Shown: positions 52,675 to 62,152, counted from the first letter of the stretch. The stretch: 64,000 bases of DNA from Infirmifilum lucidum (GCF_014876775.1 NZ_CP062310.1:186001-250000); one strand, 5' to 3'. The notes: a model not told the origin generated them from the letters alone. A program made the numbers and translations.

Positions 52675-52986
52675 TGGCTGGATCTCGCGTGAAAGCAAAT
52701 AACTCTTTTCACCAGCCCTCCAGCAGGAGCCATTGAGAAAACTCTACCGTGGGCTCCCAGCCTCCACTACACGGGCCCTCTAGATGTGCTCAGTTATCCC
52801 GCGATTAATCTCTACACGTTATGCTTGAGTACGACTGACACTAGTACACGCCTACTCATAACCCTACATCTGTGCTACATATGTGTTCCCCAGCATTTCC
52901 AGGATGCTGCACTGCAGGGGGTACAAAAAGTGCCGTGTTTCTAGCAGGAATACACGAGAACATTGTCCATGCGAGGTGCCGGGGAT
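52675..52986. other. Gene-free stretch
   Basis: 312 bp. Besides the minus-strand promoter of the preceding gene near 52692, I see no ORF, hairpin or RNA that can be supported. Confidence 0.4.
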
Positions 52987-53331
52987 TCAGCCAGCGTCAG
53001 TTACTTCCACGAGTTCCTTAACCCTAGAGAAGTACCACTTTGCCTCGGACTCGTCCGCCAGGTGGAGCTCGAACGGGTGGTACGGGGGCAGGGAGGCGAG
53101 CTCCTCCACTCTGGCTTTGATTTCAGCTCTGGACAGGTTGTCCACTGGGAGGAGGCTGGACACTATGAGGACGTCCACGTCACTCCCCCCTACAGCCTCT
53201 CCTTTCAAGACGCTTCCAAACACGTAGACGCGCGAGTCGGGTAGGAGCGCCTTAACTGCCTGCACTATCCTAGGGATGTACTTGTCCCAGTTCCTCAGAA
53301 TATCGGCCCTCTTTACGAGCAGGTCGAAGTA
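52987..53331 (-). CDS. MNT-type nucleotidyltransferase (antitoxin), start unclear
   Basis: The motif VYVFGSVLKGEAVGGSDVDV (GS-x-DxD) marks a minimal nucleotidyltransferase. GTG 53265 is the only standard start, but the frame continues upstream with helix-forming sequence (DNYFDLLVKRADILRNWDKY) expected for the family, without ATG, GTG or TTG, up to the end of the HEPN gene. Translation may begin at a non-standard codon by coupling. HEPN plus MNT forms a toxin-antitoxin pair; the MNT protein modifies the HEPN toxin. Confidence 0.7.
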   Translation of the reverse strand, partial: YFDLLVKRADILRNWDKYIPRIVQAVKALLPDSRVYVFGSVLKGEAVGGSDVDVLIVSSLLPVDNLSRAEIKARVEELASLPPYHPFELHLADESEAKWYFSRVKELVEVTDAG

Positions 53332-53332
53332 G

Positions 53333-53707
53333 TTATCCGTGCGCCAACACCTCTTCAGCGAACTTTAACAAGGCTTCGGCCTCCTCTCTGCTGTACTCGC
53401 GTGGCAGGTACCTTGAAGCTATGTAGGCGTCTTCCAAGAGCCTAGCCTCCCTCCACTTCTCACGCAGGAGACTGGCGAGATCCTCTAGCCCTGCTCTCTC
53501 AAGCAGAGCAGCCAGGAGGGACATGGAGTGTGTTCGCGGGTAGTCTCCAAGCCTCTCCAATAACAGAGACTTGACATGCAGATGCACGGCTTGCTCTGAG
53601 AGGAAAACCGAGAGGTCATAATCTCCGGCATTGAAGCTATCTACCGCTCTGTTGAGGAAAGATCTAGCCCTCTTCCTCAGCAACCTGACTTCGTCTAAAC
53701 GGGACAC
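53333..53707 (-). CDS. HEPN-domain protein, partner of MNT
   Basis: 124 residues, helical, HEPN type (LRKRARSFLNRAVDSFNAGD; SEQAVHLHVKSLLLE). The RNase motif RxxxxH is not evident near the C-terminus, where YLPREYSREE occurs instead. It belongs to the MNT-HEPN module with the next gene. GTG 53707. Confidence 0.75.
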   Translation of the reverse strand: MSRLDEVRLLRKRARSFLNRAVDSFNAGDYDLSVFLSEQAVHLHVKSLLLERLGDYPRTHSMSLLAALLERAGLEDLASLLREKWREARLLEDAYIASRYLPREYSREEAEALLKFAEEVLAHG

Positions 53708-53758
53708 AAAACAGTATACGCGTTGCTCGTTAAAAACCTAGAGCATAGAAAAAGTCCT

Positions 53759-54073
53759 CTAGGTAGAACTCTGCGCCTGCTTCAGCTCTTTAAGCCTAGC
53801 CTCTACCCGGGCTATCTCCTCCTCGATAAACCTCCTGTACTCCTCGTTCATCCTCCTAAGCTCCTCTTCGAGGAAACGTTTGTACTCTTCGAGCACCCGG
53901 GCTTCGTCCTGAGGAGCCGCAGAGCCGAGAACACTACGCCAGTAGTACCACCCCGGGACACCGTAGGCGCGCCAGCAGTAGCCCGGGCCGTATATCCAGC
54001 CGGGCCTCTCCCATGGCGGTAGGTGGGCCCAGGGCCCGTTCCCAGGCCATCGTCCACGCCTCCACCAGCCCAT
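53759..54073 (-). CDS. Gly/Trp-rich coiled-coil protein (DUF5320-like)
   Basis: 104 residues. The first half is rich in Trp, Gly, Pro and Arg; the second half is a charged coiled coil (EEELRRMNEEYRRFIEEEIA). The composition resembles DUF5320 proteins. ATG 54073 follows GGTGAGG; GTG 54082 is the alternative. Function unknown. Confidence 0.6.
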   Translation of the reverse strand: MGWWRRGRWPGNGPWAHLPPWERPGWIYGPGYCWRAYGVPGWYYWRSVLGSAAPQDEARVLEEYKRFLEEELRRMNEEYRRFIEEEIARVEARLKELKQAQSST

Positions 54074-54121
54074 TTTCCTCACCGTTTTTGAGATATGTCA
54101 CACAACTATATAAACTTTTCT

Positions 54122-54409
<288 letters not shown>

Positions 54410-54431
54410 CTACATTGATGAAAGTTAATTC

Positions 54432-54438
54432 TTTATAC
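54432..54438 (+). promoter_or_regulatory. TATA box of the ThermoDBP-like gene
   Basis: TTTATAC, about 25 nt before GTG 54460. Confidence 0.45.
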
Positions 54439-54459
54439 CTCTTGCTGAACAGTACTATT

Positions 54460-54906
54460 GTGTCTAGCGAGGGCTTAATCTCCAATGAGCTTAACACAGG
54501 GCTCGTAATAGCGGGTGCGTACGCCTCTAAAGTTCGGCGCTCCCTCTTCGCCCAGCTCGGCAGCTTCGTGAGAAATAACAAGAACGCCAGCAAGGAGATC
54601 GCGCGGGCCAGCGCCGAGCTGAACTGGGTTCTCTACAGGGCCATAGTGGAGAGCCTCAAGGCGGATAAGGGGGACGCTGTCAGAGTGAGGATAAAGTACA
54701 CGTACGACCCTGCGCAGAACAAGCTCGAGTGGGACTACGACTCGCTCCGGGTAGAACTCTTCAGGAGGGTTCCCGACGGGGAGGTGGAGGAGAAAGTTCG
54801 CGAAACGGTCAAGAGGGACGCAGAGGAAGCCAAGAGGCGCTTCTCGGGAGCCCAGCCTGCAGAGTCGCGTGAAGTCTCGGAGTGGGAGGGAGAAGAGGAA
54901 GAATAG
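54460..54906 (+). CDS. ThermoDBP-like single-stranded DNA-binding protein (DUF2258)
   Basis: 148 residues from GTG 54460. The conserved start NELNTGLVIAGAYASKVRRS, then IKYTYDP and LEWDYDSLRVELFRR, match the DUF2258/ThermoDBP family, and the acidic end (EWEGEEEE) fits the flexible acidic tail of ssDNA-binding proteins. In Thermoproteales ThermoDBP replaces the usual SSB. The TATA box places the start here, rather than at ATG 54415, which lies too close to the transposon end. Confidence 0.7.
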   Translation: MSSEGLISNELNTGLVIAGAYASKVRRSLFAQLGSFVRNNKNASKEIARASAELNWVLYRAIVESLKADKGDAVRVRIKYTYDPAQNKLEWDYDSLRVELFRRVPDGEVEEKVRETVKRDAEEAKRRFSGAQPAESREVSEWEGEEEE

Positions 54907-54952
54907 AGCGCGTTCATCTGCCCCCGCTGCTATGTAGCCTGGCTACCTAGGC

Positions 54953-55618
54953 TTACCACTTGATGCCGAAGTACTTTTCGTAGAGCTCCTGGCTCTTCTT
55001 GAACGGTATCTCCGAGAAGAAGCCTGGCACGAGGCTCTCAATGTAGTCCTCCGATGCGAGCTGGGCAGGTACAGTCACGAAGGCGAGCTCCGTGTACTTG
55101 TCTCCAGCAGAAATAGCCTTCGTTATCCTTGCTAGCGTTCTTATCGCCCCCTTCGTGACCAGAACCCCGTAAGTGTTACCCGCTGCCTCGTAAGCTCCCG
55201 CAGGGTAGTGGGACGCCCTCCTATACTCGCCCAGGAATATCTCCTGATCCCAGGGGGAGTTGGGATCCCTCACATACGTCACGGACACAGGGTAGGGGAA
55301 GCCGGGCTCCGGGATCACCCTCTGCTCAATTTTGGGCTTTGTGCCCGAGAACATGTACCAGGCTAGCCAGGCCACCATGCGCGTCACTTTGGGCTCCGGC
55401 TTGAGCTTCTCCAGTTCTCTTTCCAGCTTCAGCATGTAGGCGTGGCCCATGGCGTAGCCCCACTCGAACAGCCTGAGGGCAGTTGCAGGGTACCCATACT
55501 TCTCGAGCATCTCTGTTACGGCCATGAGGTACACGCGGTTCAAAGTGTAGGTGTCGACAGTCGCCGAGCCAAAAGCCTTCCGTAGCCTTACCGCTACCTT
55601 AGCGAGGCTCTCAGCCAC
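54953..55618 (-). CDS. Protein of unknown function
   Basis: 221 residues, soluble; a helical N-terminal half (LRLFEWGYAMGHAYMLKLER) and a mixed C-terminal half. No motif recognised. It precedes, divergently spaced by 42 bp, the end of the geranylgeranyl reductase gene on the same strand. Confidence 0.55.
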   Translation of the reverse strand: MAESLAKVAVRLRKAFGSATVDTYTLNRVYLMAVTEMLEKYGYPATALRLFEWGYAMGHAYMLKLERELEKLKPEPKVTRMVAWLAWYMFSGTKPKIEQRVIPEPGFPYPVSVTYVRDPNSPWDQEIFLGEYRRASHYPAGAYEAAGNTYGVLVTKGAIRTLARITKAISAGDKYTELAFVTVPAQLASEDYIESLVPGFFSEIPFKKSQELYEKYFGIKW

Positions 55619-55660
55619 GCTTGTATACTCGCTTTCTGGGGATAAAAAGGTATCACTCGT

Positions 55661-56953
55661 CTAAGCCGAGCTCTCGGTGTAATAAGTGCAGCGAGACGCT
55701 ACCCCCTCGCCCGGGAAGTACGGGTCGCCGTAGCCTAGTAGGAGCTGAATCGACTTCACTGGAGCACTGGCCAGAACCTTGGACGTCAAGGCTAGCGGCA
55801 GTTCCCGCGCTAGCTGCCTGACGAGCTCTGGGTAGGGTTTACGCGCGAACACGAGGTCGCCGAGCAACTTGGCCAGCTTCTGATCCTCCCGGGCCCGCAG
55901 TATGTACTCGTCGAAGAGCCGCGGCGACGAGAAGAACATGTCCCTGAGAATTCTCCCGTATTTCAGCTCTTCGCCTATCTCTGGGTGCGTCTCCACGCGG
56001 CGTTGGTAGCTCCTGAAGTTCTTGAGGAGCTCGCCTGTTTCTAGGGCCTTTGTGACAGCCTCAGCGGCGAGCTCCCCAGTCTTCATGGCCATCCAGATAC
56101 CCTCCCCTGTGAGCGTGTTGACGAAGCCCCCAGCGTCTCCCACGAGTAGCACGCGCCTCGAGTAGAGCCTCCTCAGCATGCCGTTATAGGGTATATACCT
56201 GCTCTTAACGCTCTCGCCGCCGAGTTTTATCTTCCTCGAGGCAATAGGGTTGTTCTTCATGAAGTCGTAGAGGGCCTTGTCGGGTGGCACCGTGTAGTTC
56301 TTCCTCAAGGTGCCTATGCCGACGTTAAGGTGGTCGTAGTGCCTGAAGATCCAGGCATAGCCCTCACCCATGAACCCGAGGTAGAACTCCAGCTCGTGCT
56401 CGCCGCTCCCAGGTCTCGAAGCCGGGACGTAGGCTACGGGGCAGAAGGCGTTGTCCCGCAACCAGTTAGCCGGCTGGAGGCCCAGGGATCTGGCTACGAC
56501 CGAGTACACGCCGTCTGCACCTATGGCGACACTCCCCTCCACCACTTCGCCGCTCTTCGTGAAGACTCTAACCTTGGAATCCTCCTCTACTACACCGGTA
56601 ACCGTGACGCCCTCACGGAGCTCGGCGCCCGCATTAACAGCTGCCCTGACCAGGGAGTGGTCGAACGCTGTCCTTGGTATGAGGTAGCCCTCAAGATCCG
56701 ATGCACTAACCTCGACGGTGTACCCTGACGGCGAGACGAAGAGGCTTATGTTTGCTCTAACTCTGTATTCTTCTGGAACATCTACGAGCCCGCGGTAGTC
56801 GCGGAAAACTCTCCACCCAATCCCTCCCCCACACACCTTGAGCCTGGGGAACCTAGCAGAGTCGAGCGCTAGGACTTTGAACCCCTTCTCTGCCAGAATC
56901 CTGGCCGCGCTGCTCCCGGAGGGGCCAGCGCCGACTACAATAGCGTCGTACAT
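55661..56953 (-). CDS. Geranylgeranyl reductase (archaeal lipid saturation)
   Basis: 430 residues from ATG 56953 (a longer frame reaches 56971). FAD motif AIVVGAGPSGSSAARILA, CGGGIGWRVF, and the second flavin motif VLLVGDAGGFVNTLTGEG. Enzymes of this family saturate the isoprenoid chains of archaeal lipids. Confidence 0.85.
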   Translation of the reverse strand: MYDAIVVGAGPSGSSAARILAEKGFKVLALDSARFPRLKVCGGGIGWRVFRDYRGLVDVPEEYRVRANISLFVSPSGYTVEVSASDLEGYLIPRTAFDHSLVRAAVNAGAELREGVTVTGVVEEDSKVRVFTKSGEVVEGSVAIGADGVYSVVARSLGLQPANWLRDNAFCPVAYVPASRPGSGEHELEFYLGFMGEGYAWIFRHYDHLNVGIGTLRKNYTVPPDKALYDFMKNNPIASRKIKLGGESVKSRYIPYNGMLRRLYSRRVLLVGDAGGFVNTLTGEGIWMAMKTGELAAEAVTKALETGELLKNFRSYQRRVETHPEIGEELKYGRILRDMFFSSPRLFDEYILRAREDQKLAKLLGDLVFARKPYPELVRQLARELPLALTSKVLASAPVKSIQLLLGYGDPYFPGEGVASRCTYYTESSA

Positions 56954-57022
56954 GCCACCAGCAAACTTCATTCAGAGCTATTTAGCATTTTCGGAAGAGT
57001 AGAGCTGCCGGGGTTTACCCTA

Positions 57023-57715
57023 TCAGGAACTAGCTTTAAGGACTATTTTCCCGCAGTTCTTCCAGTTGACCTCAGAGAGTATTTCTACTACCCGTCTAAC
57101 GGCCTGAACTACCCTATCCCGTAGAATCCCCGGGACACCGCCGCCAACGACGAGTGCAAGCCTTGTTTCAGGCAACACGCAGGTTAGCCTGCTGTCCCGG
57201 TGCGGGTAGAGGTGCATGACTAGACCCCGGGAGTCTACTAGTATTGGGAGCCCTGGAGGCAGTAGCTCTTCTCTGCCTCCAAGCGGTGAGAACACCTCGC
57301 CCCCCTTTGAGAGAGTCAGGAGCAGGGGCGGGGCGGCTTTCTCGAGGTCGTATATGCCTATGGGGACAAGAGTCTCTATGGAGGCGACGTTGCCCGCGTC
57401 AACCAGTGCGTTTATCCTCGGGTACTCTCCCCTCAGAACACGCCTGACGAGTGCCTCGCTGGAGGGCCTCGTCTTCGTCGGGTCAATCCCTATGCGCCAG
57501 TAGAAGTCCCTGTACGCCCTCACTTCCGGGACGCTTGGGAGGCTCTCTATCCTGTACTTATTCCTGACTTCGCTGACTGCCCTTTCGATTATCTTCGGAG
57601 GGATTTCTGCATACGAGCCATCTAGCCATAGAACCGTGTACGCTATCTCGACGCCGAGTTCATAGATGTGCTGGTCGACCCTCACGAGCTCTTCGAGCTC
57701 ACCGCAATAGGACAT
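57023..57715 (-). CDS. B3/B4 domain protein (PheRS beta-like)
   Basis: 230 residues with the B3/B4 tRNA-editing-like fold (COG3382): YRDFYWRIGIDPTKTRPSSE, then LVDAGNVASIETLVPIGIYD. Standalone members may clear misacylated tRNA or bind other ligands; the role is not settled. ATG 57715. Confidence 0.8.
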   Translation of the reverse strand: MSYCGELEELVRVDQHIYELGVEIAYTVLWLDGSYAEIPPKIIERAVSEVRNKYRIESLPSVPEVRAYRDFYWRIGIDPTKTRPSSEALVRRVLRGEYPRINALVDAGNVASIETLVPIGIYDLEKAAPPLLLTLSKGGEVFSPLGGREELLPPGLPILVDSRGLVMHLYPHRDSRLTCVLPETRLALVVGGGVPGILRDRVVQAVRRVVEILSEVNWKNCGKIVLKASS

Positions 57716-57739
57716 CCTAGTCGTGTCTACCCCGGAGGG

Positions 57740-58573
57740 TTATATTGTTTTGCTCTGAACACTGCTCAATTTTAGGCGGATCCTGCAGAAGCTACAAACT
57801 TCTGAGCTCGCGGGCTCTCCGCAGACTCTACACTCACGCAGAGTGCCCGGCTCGTAGAGATCCGGTATCTTAGCGATGCCCCGCACGAGCTGTACTCTGA
57901 AGCCGGGGTGCTTCTCCTCCACGCTAAGCACAAAGGACTTGAGGGGCTCACTCATCCAGTCGCCCTTTAGGGGGGCCAGGGGGCACTTCTCCCTCGTGAA
58001 CAGTAGCCCAAGCGACTCAGCTATGGCAAGCGTCTCCTCGCCTGTCACCTCGAAAAGGGGGCGTATCCTGGGGAGGAGCTTGGGGTGGGTCGAGGGCACT
58101 AGGGGCTTCAGTTTTGAGGCCCAGTCCACTCTCCCCTGCGCCAGATCCTTGAAGAAGAACAGCAGGATGTCGTCGGCGTTGTGCCCCGTGGCCACCTTCG
58201 TGGCCCCCATTTCCCGCGGAACCTTGTTCAGCAGGTACCTCTTCACTGCGCCGCACACAGAGCAGGGGGGTCTCCTTAACAGCCTGCTAGCTAGTGGGAT
58301 ATCTATCCCGTAGTCCCCCAGCCTGACTACGCGTAATTCAACGCCCAGCCTTTCGGCCAGATCCTCTACTACCGGCACGGCGTGCATCAAGCCTAGGTCT
58401 ATGTGCAAGGCTTTGAGCCCAAAGGACTTACTTTTCTGGAGCTCGCGTAAAACATACAGTGCCACCGCGCTGTCCTTGCCCCCACTGACTGCCACGACAA
58501 CCCTGTCCCCGCTAGCCACTATTTTCCGGCTTATCCTCAAGGCGCGCTCTAGAGAGGCTCTAACACTGACCAT
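57740..58573 (-). CDS. TtuA/Ncs6-like tRNA thiolation ATPase
   Basis: 277 residues from ATG 58573. PP-loop VVAVSGGKDSAVAL, cluster cysteines PPCSVCG and EKCPLAP, ATGHNADD, and a C-terminal zinc ribbon (CRVCGEPASSEVCSFC). It adenylates and thiolates uridine in tRNA. The N-terminal zinc ribbon of TtuA is missing from this start; a long frame to 58798 does not supply it. Confidence 0.8.
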   Translation of the reverse strand: MVSVRASLERALRISRKIVASGDRVVVAVSGGKDSAVALYVLRELQKSKSFGLKALHIDLGLMHAVPVVEDLAERLGVELRVVRLGDYGIDIPLASRLLRRPPCSVCGAVKRYLLNKVPREMGATKVATGHNADDILLFFFKDLAQGRVDWASKLKPLVPSTHPKLLPRIRPLFEVTGEETLAIAESLGLLFTREKCPLAPLKGDWMSEPLKSFVLSVEEKHPGFRVQLVRGIAKIPDLYEPGTLRECRVCGEPASSEVCSFCRIRLKLSSVQSKTI

Positions 58574-58622
58574 ACACGCCGAAAACCCCACTCCCCCCGC
58601 TTTAGACTTGGAACACGAAAGG

Positions 58623-58631
58623 GATATATTA
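58623..58631 (+). promoter_or_regulatory. TATA box of the ferritin-like gene
   Basis: GATATATTA, about 25 nt before GTG 58652. Confidence 0.45.
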
Positions 58632-58651
58632 GTCCTGTGCATACCACACGT

Positions 58652-59125
58652 GTGAGCCAAAAGCTTGTAGAAAGTATCCGTAAGAGTATTGAGCTGGAGA
58701 ATGTTAACGCTCAGAGGCTTGAGGAAAGCGTTAAGGAGTTGAAGAGTGAGTTGATAAAGAGGGTCTTGGGCAGCATAGCCTTCGACTCTAGGAAGCACGC
58801 GGAAATGTACAGAGGGATAATCAATATCCTGACAGGTGTTTCCCCGGCTATCAGCGAAGACGACTTCTCAAAACTGAGGGAAGTCGTTGAAACGCATATA
58901 AGGCTTGAAGAGGAGATGATAGGAGAGTTGAAGGCGTATATCGAGGAGGCGAGAGATCCAAGAGTGAGTAACATCTTCCGGTACATACTAGAAGATGAAG
59001 TAAAACACCACAGGATGCTACTCAACATCCTCGAAATAATCGTAAAACGGGAGGTCATCAAGGAGTCTGAGATCTGGGACATGCTCTGGAAGGACGTCCC
59101 GTTCCACGGCGCGCCCGGCGGCTAA
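58652..59125 (+). CDS. Ferritin-like/rubrerythrin-like helical protein
   Basis: 157 residues from GTG 58652 (TATA spacing favours it over GTG 58637). Four-helix layout with metal ligand candidates SRKHAEMY and ILEDEVKHHRML, plus RLEEEMIGEL. No rubredoxin domain. It may bind a di-iron centre and serve in oxidative stress. It overlaps the PEP carboxylase gene by 4 bp tail to tail. Confidence 0.65.
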   Translation: MSQKLVESIRKSIELENVNAQRLEESVKELKSELIKRVLGSIAFDSRKHAEMYRGIINILTGVSPAISEDDFSKLREVVETHIRLEEEMIGELKAYIEEARDPRVSNIFRYILEDEVKHHRMLLNILEIIVKREVIKESEIWDMLWKDVPFHGAPGG

Positions 59126-60504
59126 CCGAGAAATCTCCGGGCACTAGCAAGAGATAAGGCGTCTACTTCCCCCTCTGCAATTTTCCGAGAGTACTCCTCT
59201 GAGGCTGAAGCCTCTAGACCCATCGTAGACTTCAGCTCCAGCGCCTTCCTGGCTACGTGCTCGCCCAGCCTCCTGGCCACGGCCTCCTCTACGAAGAAAC
59301 GAAAATCGAAGTCTAGCTCTGCTCTGAGCGCTGAGAGTATGTCTTCTGGGAGGCTGTGTTCCGCCCTCATTGCAGCTAGTATCCCGTCGGCGTCAAGCAG
59401 GGTCGGCGGAAGGCCTAGAGTGTAGCACGCAGCGGTGAAGGCTATGGCGCGCGGCGCAGGCGAGGGAGAGTCGCCTACAATTACCCTGCCGTAGAGCTCC
59501 CGCCTGACCCTTTCGCGGGTCTGGGGGATTCGGTCGGCGACGCTGTTAATCACGGGGAGTATCGGCCCCACTACAGTCTTGTACTGACGTGCCAGTGTTT
59601 CGAGCAATTCCATGTCTATCTCAAGCCACTTTCTCGGAGGGCTGCTGCTGGCCTCTCGGAGAACTCTTGCGACGCGTAGCGCCTGGTCACGTGGCACGTC
59701 ATACCTCACGGCTGACTGCAGCGTTGCCGTGTGGAAGCCGCTGTAGAGCCGGGCCTCTGCCTCGACTAGAAGTGGGTTGTTCAGCCCTCCCCTGAAGGGG
59801 GGCGAGCCCATCCCGAGTACTATCCTGACGTCTATTCCCCTCGCGCGCGAGAAACTGTGCATGGCGTTTAGAGCATAGAGCGTTGACAGCATTGAGGCGA
59901 GGTGGCCTGCCCGGAGCGCGGCGTCACTCTTACCTATGAAGACCCTTACACGATCTGGGGTGGCGCCCTCTTCTTCAAGGTAGTCTAGGTACTGCGAGAG
60001 TATCAGTGTCGCGTTGACATGGTCTCTAACCCCCTCGAAGAGGGGCACGAGCTCCGGGGGGTCTGTGCTAACTCCTGTAAGCTCTCTCACTAGCCTAGCC
60101 TTCTCCCGAAGCGCCCTCTGTGCTTTCCTCAGAACGTCGACCGAGTCAACCATAGGTACGATAACCCACTTCACAGCCTCCACGCCGGCGTGCTCTACCG
60201 AGTAATAATTGGCTAGAACAGCCGATTCCAGGGCTAGTAGGAACCTGTCCAGCCCCTCGAGCAGGGGGTTCGGGGCCCTGACGCTCACGAAGAAACTCTC
60301 GCCGAGGGGGAGGCCCTCCTCGACAGCCCTAAGCACTATGTCCCGCGGCTGAGAGTAGGGGGTGAGCTTGCCCTCGAAGTCCACCATGACTTCATCGCAG
60401 CCATATACTCTGTAGCCGTCGATGGCCTCCTGAACCTCCTCAGAGGCAGAGACCTTCACCGTAGAGTCGGGGTGCTGGGTACACATCAGCTTAGGAATGT
60501 ACAT
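59122..60504 (-). CDS. ppcA: Phosphoenolpyruvate carboxylase, archaeal type
   Basis: 460 residues, the short archaeal PEPC (PpcA): CTQHPDST at the start, FEGKLTPYSQPRDI, and MGSPPFRGGLNNP. It makes oxaloacetate from PEP and bicarbonate. The length is normal for the type. ATG 60504. Confidence 0.9.
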   Translation of the reverse strand: MYIPKLMCTQHPDSTVKVSASEEVQEAIDGYRVYGCDEVMVDFEGKLTPYSQPRDIVLRAVEEGLPLGESFFVSVRAPNPLLEGLDRFLLALESAVLANYYSVEHAGVEAVKWVIVPMVDSVDVLRKAQRALREKARLVRELTGVSTDPPELVPLFEGVRDHVNATLILSQYLDYLEEEGATPDRVRVFIGKSDAALRAGHLASMLSTLYALNAMHSFSRARGIDVRIVLGMGSPPFRGGLNNPLLVEAEARLYSGFHTATLQSAVRYDVPRDQALRVARVLREASSSPPRKWLEIDMELLETLARQYKTVVGPILPVINSVADRIPQTRERVRRELYGRVIVGDSPSPAPRAIAFTAACYTLGLPPTLLDADGILAAMRAEHSLPEDILSALRAELDFDFRFFVEEAVARRLGEHVARKALELKSTMGLEASASEEYSRKIAEGEVDALSLASARRFLG

Positions 60505-60718
60505 CGCAGTGAGGATGCTACGAGGTTTTTCAACTTTCTAGAACATTCTTTGAAACTTTTCCGTCATGCTCCGGGTAAGCGATGAAATAAATGCTGGCTA
60601 CCACGAGAGGCCCGAAAACTGGATACCAAGATCCAGGCCTAAGATAGGCGTTGACCGGCACAACCGCCAGGCTGGACAATACTTTTAACGAATCCAGCGT
60701 CATTACGACTTGGAGCGG

Positions 60719-61564
60719 ATGGCACAACTAGAGCTCAGGAAAAAGCTACTAGACCTGCTGAAAGAGGACGAGGAATTACGCTATGCAGTAGCCGGCCTCC
60801 TAGGGCTGGAGGATCTCAGGGCGTCAGCCAAGAGGCTTGAAGACGCGGTGGCCAGGCTCGCAGAAGCCCAGGCAAGAGCCGAAGAGCAGCTTTCTGGAGT
60901 CGAGAGCAGGCTGACTAGACTGGAGGACGCGGTGGCCAAGCTTGCAGAAGCCCAGGTAAGAGCGGAGGAGAGACTCTCTGCGGTCGAGAGCCGGCTGACC
61001 AGATTGGAGGATACGGTGGCCAGGCTCGCAGAAGCCCAGGTAAGAGCAGAAGAGCGGTTAACGAGGCTCGAGAATACAGTAGCTAGGCTCGCAGAAGCAC
61101 AGGCAAGAACGGAGGAGAGAGTGGCCAGGCTAGAGGATGCTGTAGCTAAGCTCGTAGAGGGGCTCAACATACTCCGATCCGAAGTGGGGAGGCTGTCAGA
61201 GGCCGTCGGCTTCGGGCTCGAGGATATCGCCAGAGCCCTCCTCCCGGGTTGGCTGCACAAGCACCTTGGAGTCGAGGTAGAGGATTTGAGGAGGGAGTTC
61301 CTCCTTGTCGGAGGCGAGGAGGTAGAAGTAGACCTCTACGGGGAGGGCTCTTTGAGGGGGGAGAGGGTAGTTGTTCTGGGAGAGGTCAAATCCAGGATTT
61401 ACGACACAGACGTGGAGCGTTTCTACCGCCGCATCTACAGACCTGCCTCTGAGGCCCTCGCGCAGAAGACAGTTGGAGTGCTCTTCGGGTATCTCATCCA
61501 CCCCTCGGCAAAGAAGAAGGCCCAGGATTTAGGCCTCTATGTCGTGGCCAGCTATGAGAGGTGA
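60719..61564 (+). CDS. Coiled-coil protein with PD-(D/E)XK-like C-terminal domain
   Basis: 281 residues from ATG 60719 (TTG 60710 is the alternative). Residues about 35-150 are tandem heptad repeats of 28 or 21 residues, each starting RLEDAVARLAEAQ. The C-terminal 110 residues contain VEVDLYGEGSLRGERVVVLG and EVKSRIYD, a nuclease-like D-E-K pattern (DUF3782/COG5493 type). Role unknown. The internal repeats are nearly identical at DNA level and may vary in number. Confidence 0.7.
   Translation: MAQLELRKKLLDLLKEDEELRYAVAGLLGLEDLRASAKRLEDAVARLAEAQARAEEQLSGVESRLTRLEDAVAKLAEAQVRAEERLSAVESRLTRLEDTVARLAEAQVRAEERLTRLENTVARLAEAQARTEERVARLEDAVAKLVEGLNILRSEVGRLSEAVGFGLEDIARALLPGWLHKHLGVEVEDLRREFLLVGGEEVEVDLYGEGSLRGERVVVLGEVKSRIYDTDVERFYRRIYRPASEALAQKTVGVLFGYLIHPSAKKKAQDLGLYVVASYER
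60817..61154 (+). repeat. Tandem coding repeat (84 and 63 bp units)
   Basis: Five near-identical units encode the coiled coil. The units differ by whole heptads, which points to slippage or unequal crossover. Confidence 0.6.
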
Positions 61565-61631
61565 CAGGCTCTCTACCTGCCCTGGCGCGAGGGCTCGAGC
61601 CCCAGTCCACCGGCCAGAAGCCCGCGACACC

Positions 61632-62144
61632 TTACACGTCGCCGATGTCTATGCCCCTCTCCCTGAGTTTCTGCACCAGCTCGGTGTACCACGCGGGAAG
61701 CTTTGTGATCCTCAGCGAGCGGGACGGCGTGTAGGGCTTTATGTCTAGAACCGGCGTCCCGTCAAAGAGATCCAGGCCGGACACCTCCAGGAACCTGCCT
61801 CTAACGCTCTTCAACTCGACTATCGACAGTGCCAACGGGTTTGGCCTATCCGGGCTATCCGTGGCGAAGACGCCTATAGCCGGCAAATCTTCCAGGGGTA
61901 TCCCGAATCTCGCAAGCCTCCTAGGCTTTACTAGTAGCGGAGCCTGCCTTGAAAGGTGTAGGTACGCGATTACGATTACGTGCGAGAAGCCCTCGAGCCC
62001 TACCAGCCCCTCAGCGTACTCTTCGAAGACCTCGATGACCCCGTCCACACCCCTCAATGAAGACCTAACTTCTTCCGGGGTGGCTCTCGTGTGCACGACT
62101 CCTATCGGCTTGAGCTGTATGACTCCCCGCGTCACTGCCTGCAC
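61632..62144 (-). CDS. TrmO-like tRNA methyltransferase (UPF0066/TsaA)
   Basis: 170 residues with the family signature FATDSPDRPNPLALSIVEL (usually TRSPxRPNPIGLS; here D for R) and SGLDLFDGTPVLDIKPYTP. TrmO methylates t6A in tRNA. GTG 62144 is the first start; GTG 62135 fits the TATA-like TTTAAACG better. Confidence 0.8.
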   Translation of the reverse strand: MQAVTRGVIQLKPIGVVHTRATPEEVRSSLRGVDGVIEVFEEYAEGLVGLEGFSHVIVIAYLHLSRQAPLLVKPRRLARFGIPLEDLPAIGVFATDSPDRPNPLALSIVELKSVRGRFLEVSGLDLFDGTPVLDIKPYTPSRSLRITKLPAWYTELVQKLRERGIDIGDV

Positions 62145-62152
62145 CCCACCGT

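Noticed and set aside
60530-60727. Minus-strand 65-codon frame between PEP carboxylase and the coiled-coil gene
   Set aside because: It has one hydrophobic stretch but covers both promoters, and has no ribosome site or recognisable motif.
61565-61631. GGGCTCGAGCCCC that looks like a tRNA T-arm
   Set aside because: The loop does not have the TTCRA pattern, and no D-arm, anticodon arm or acceptor stem can be drawn.
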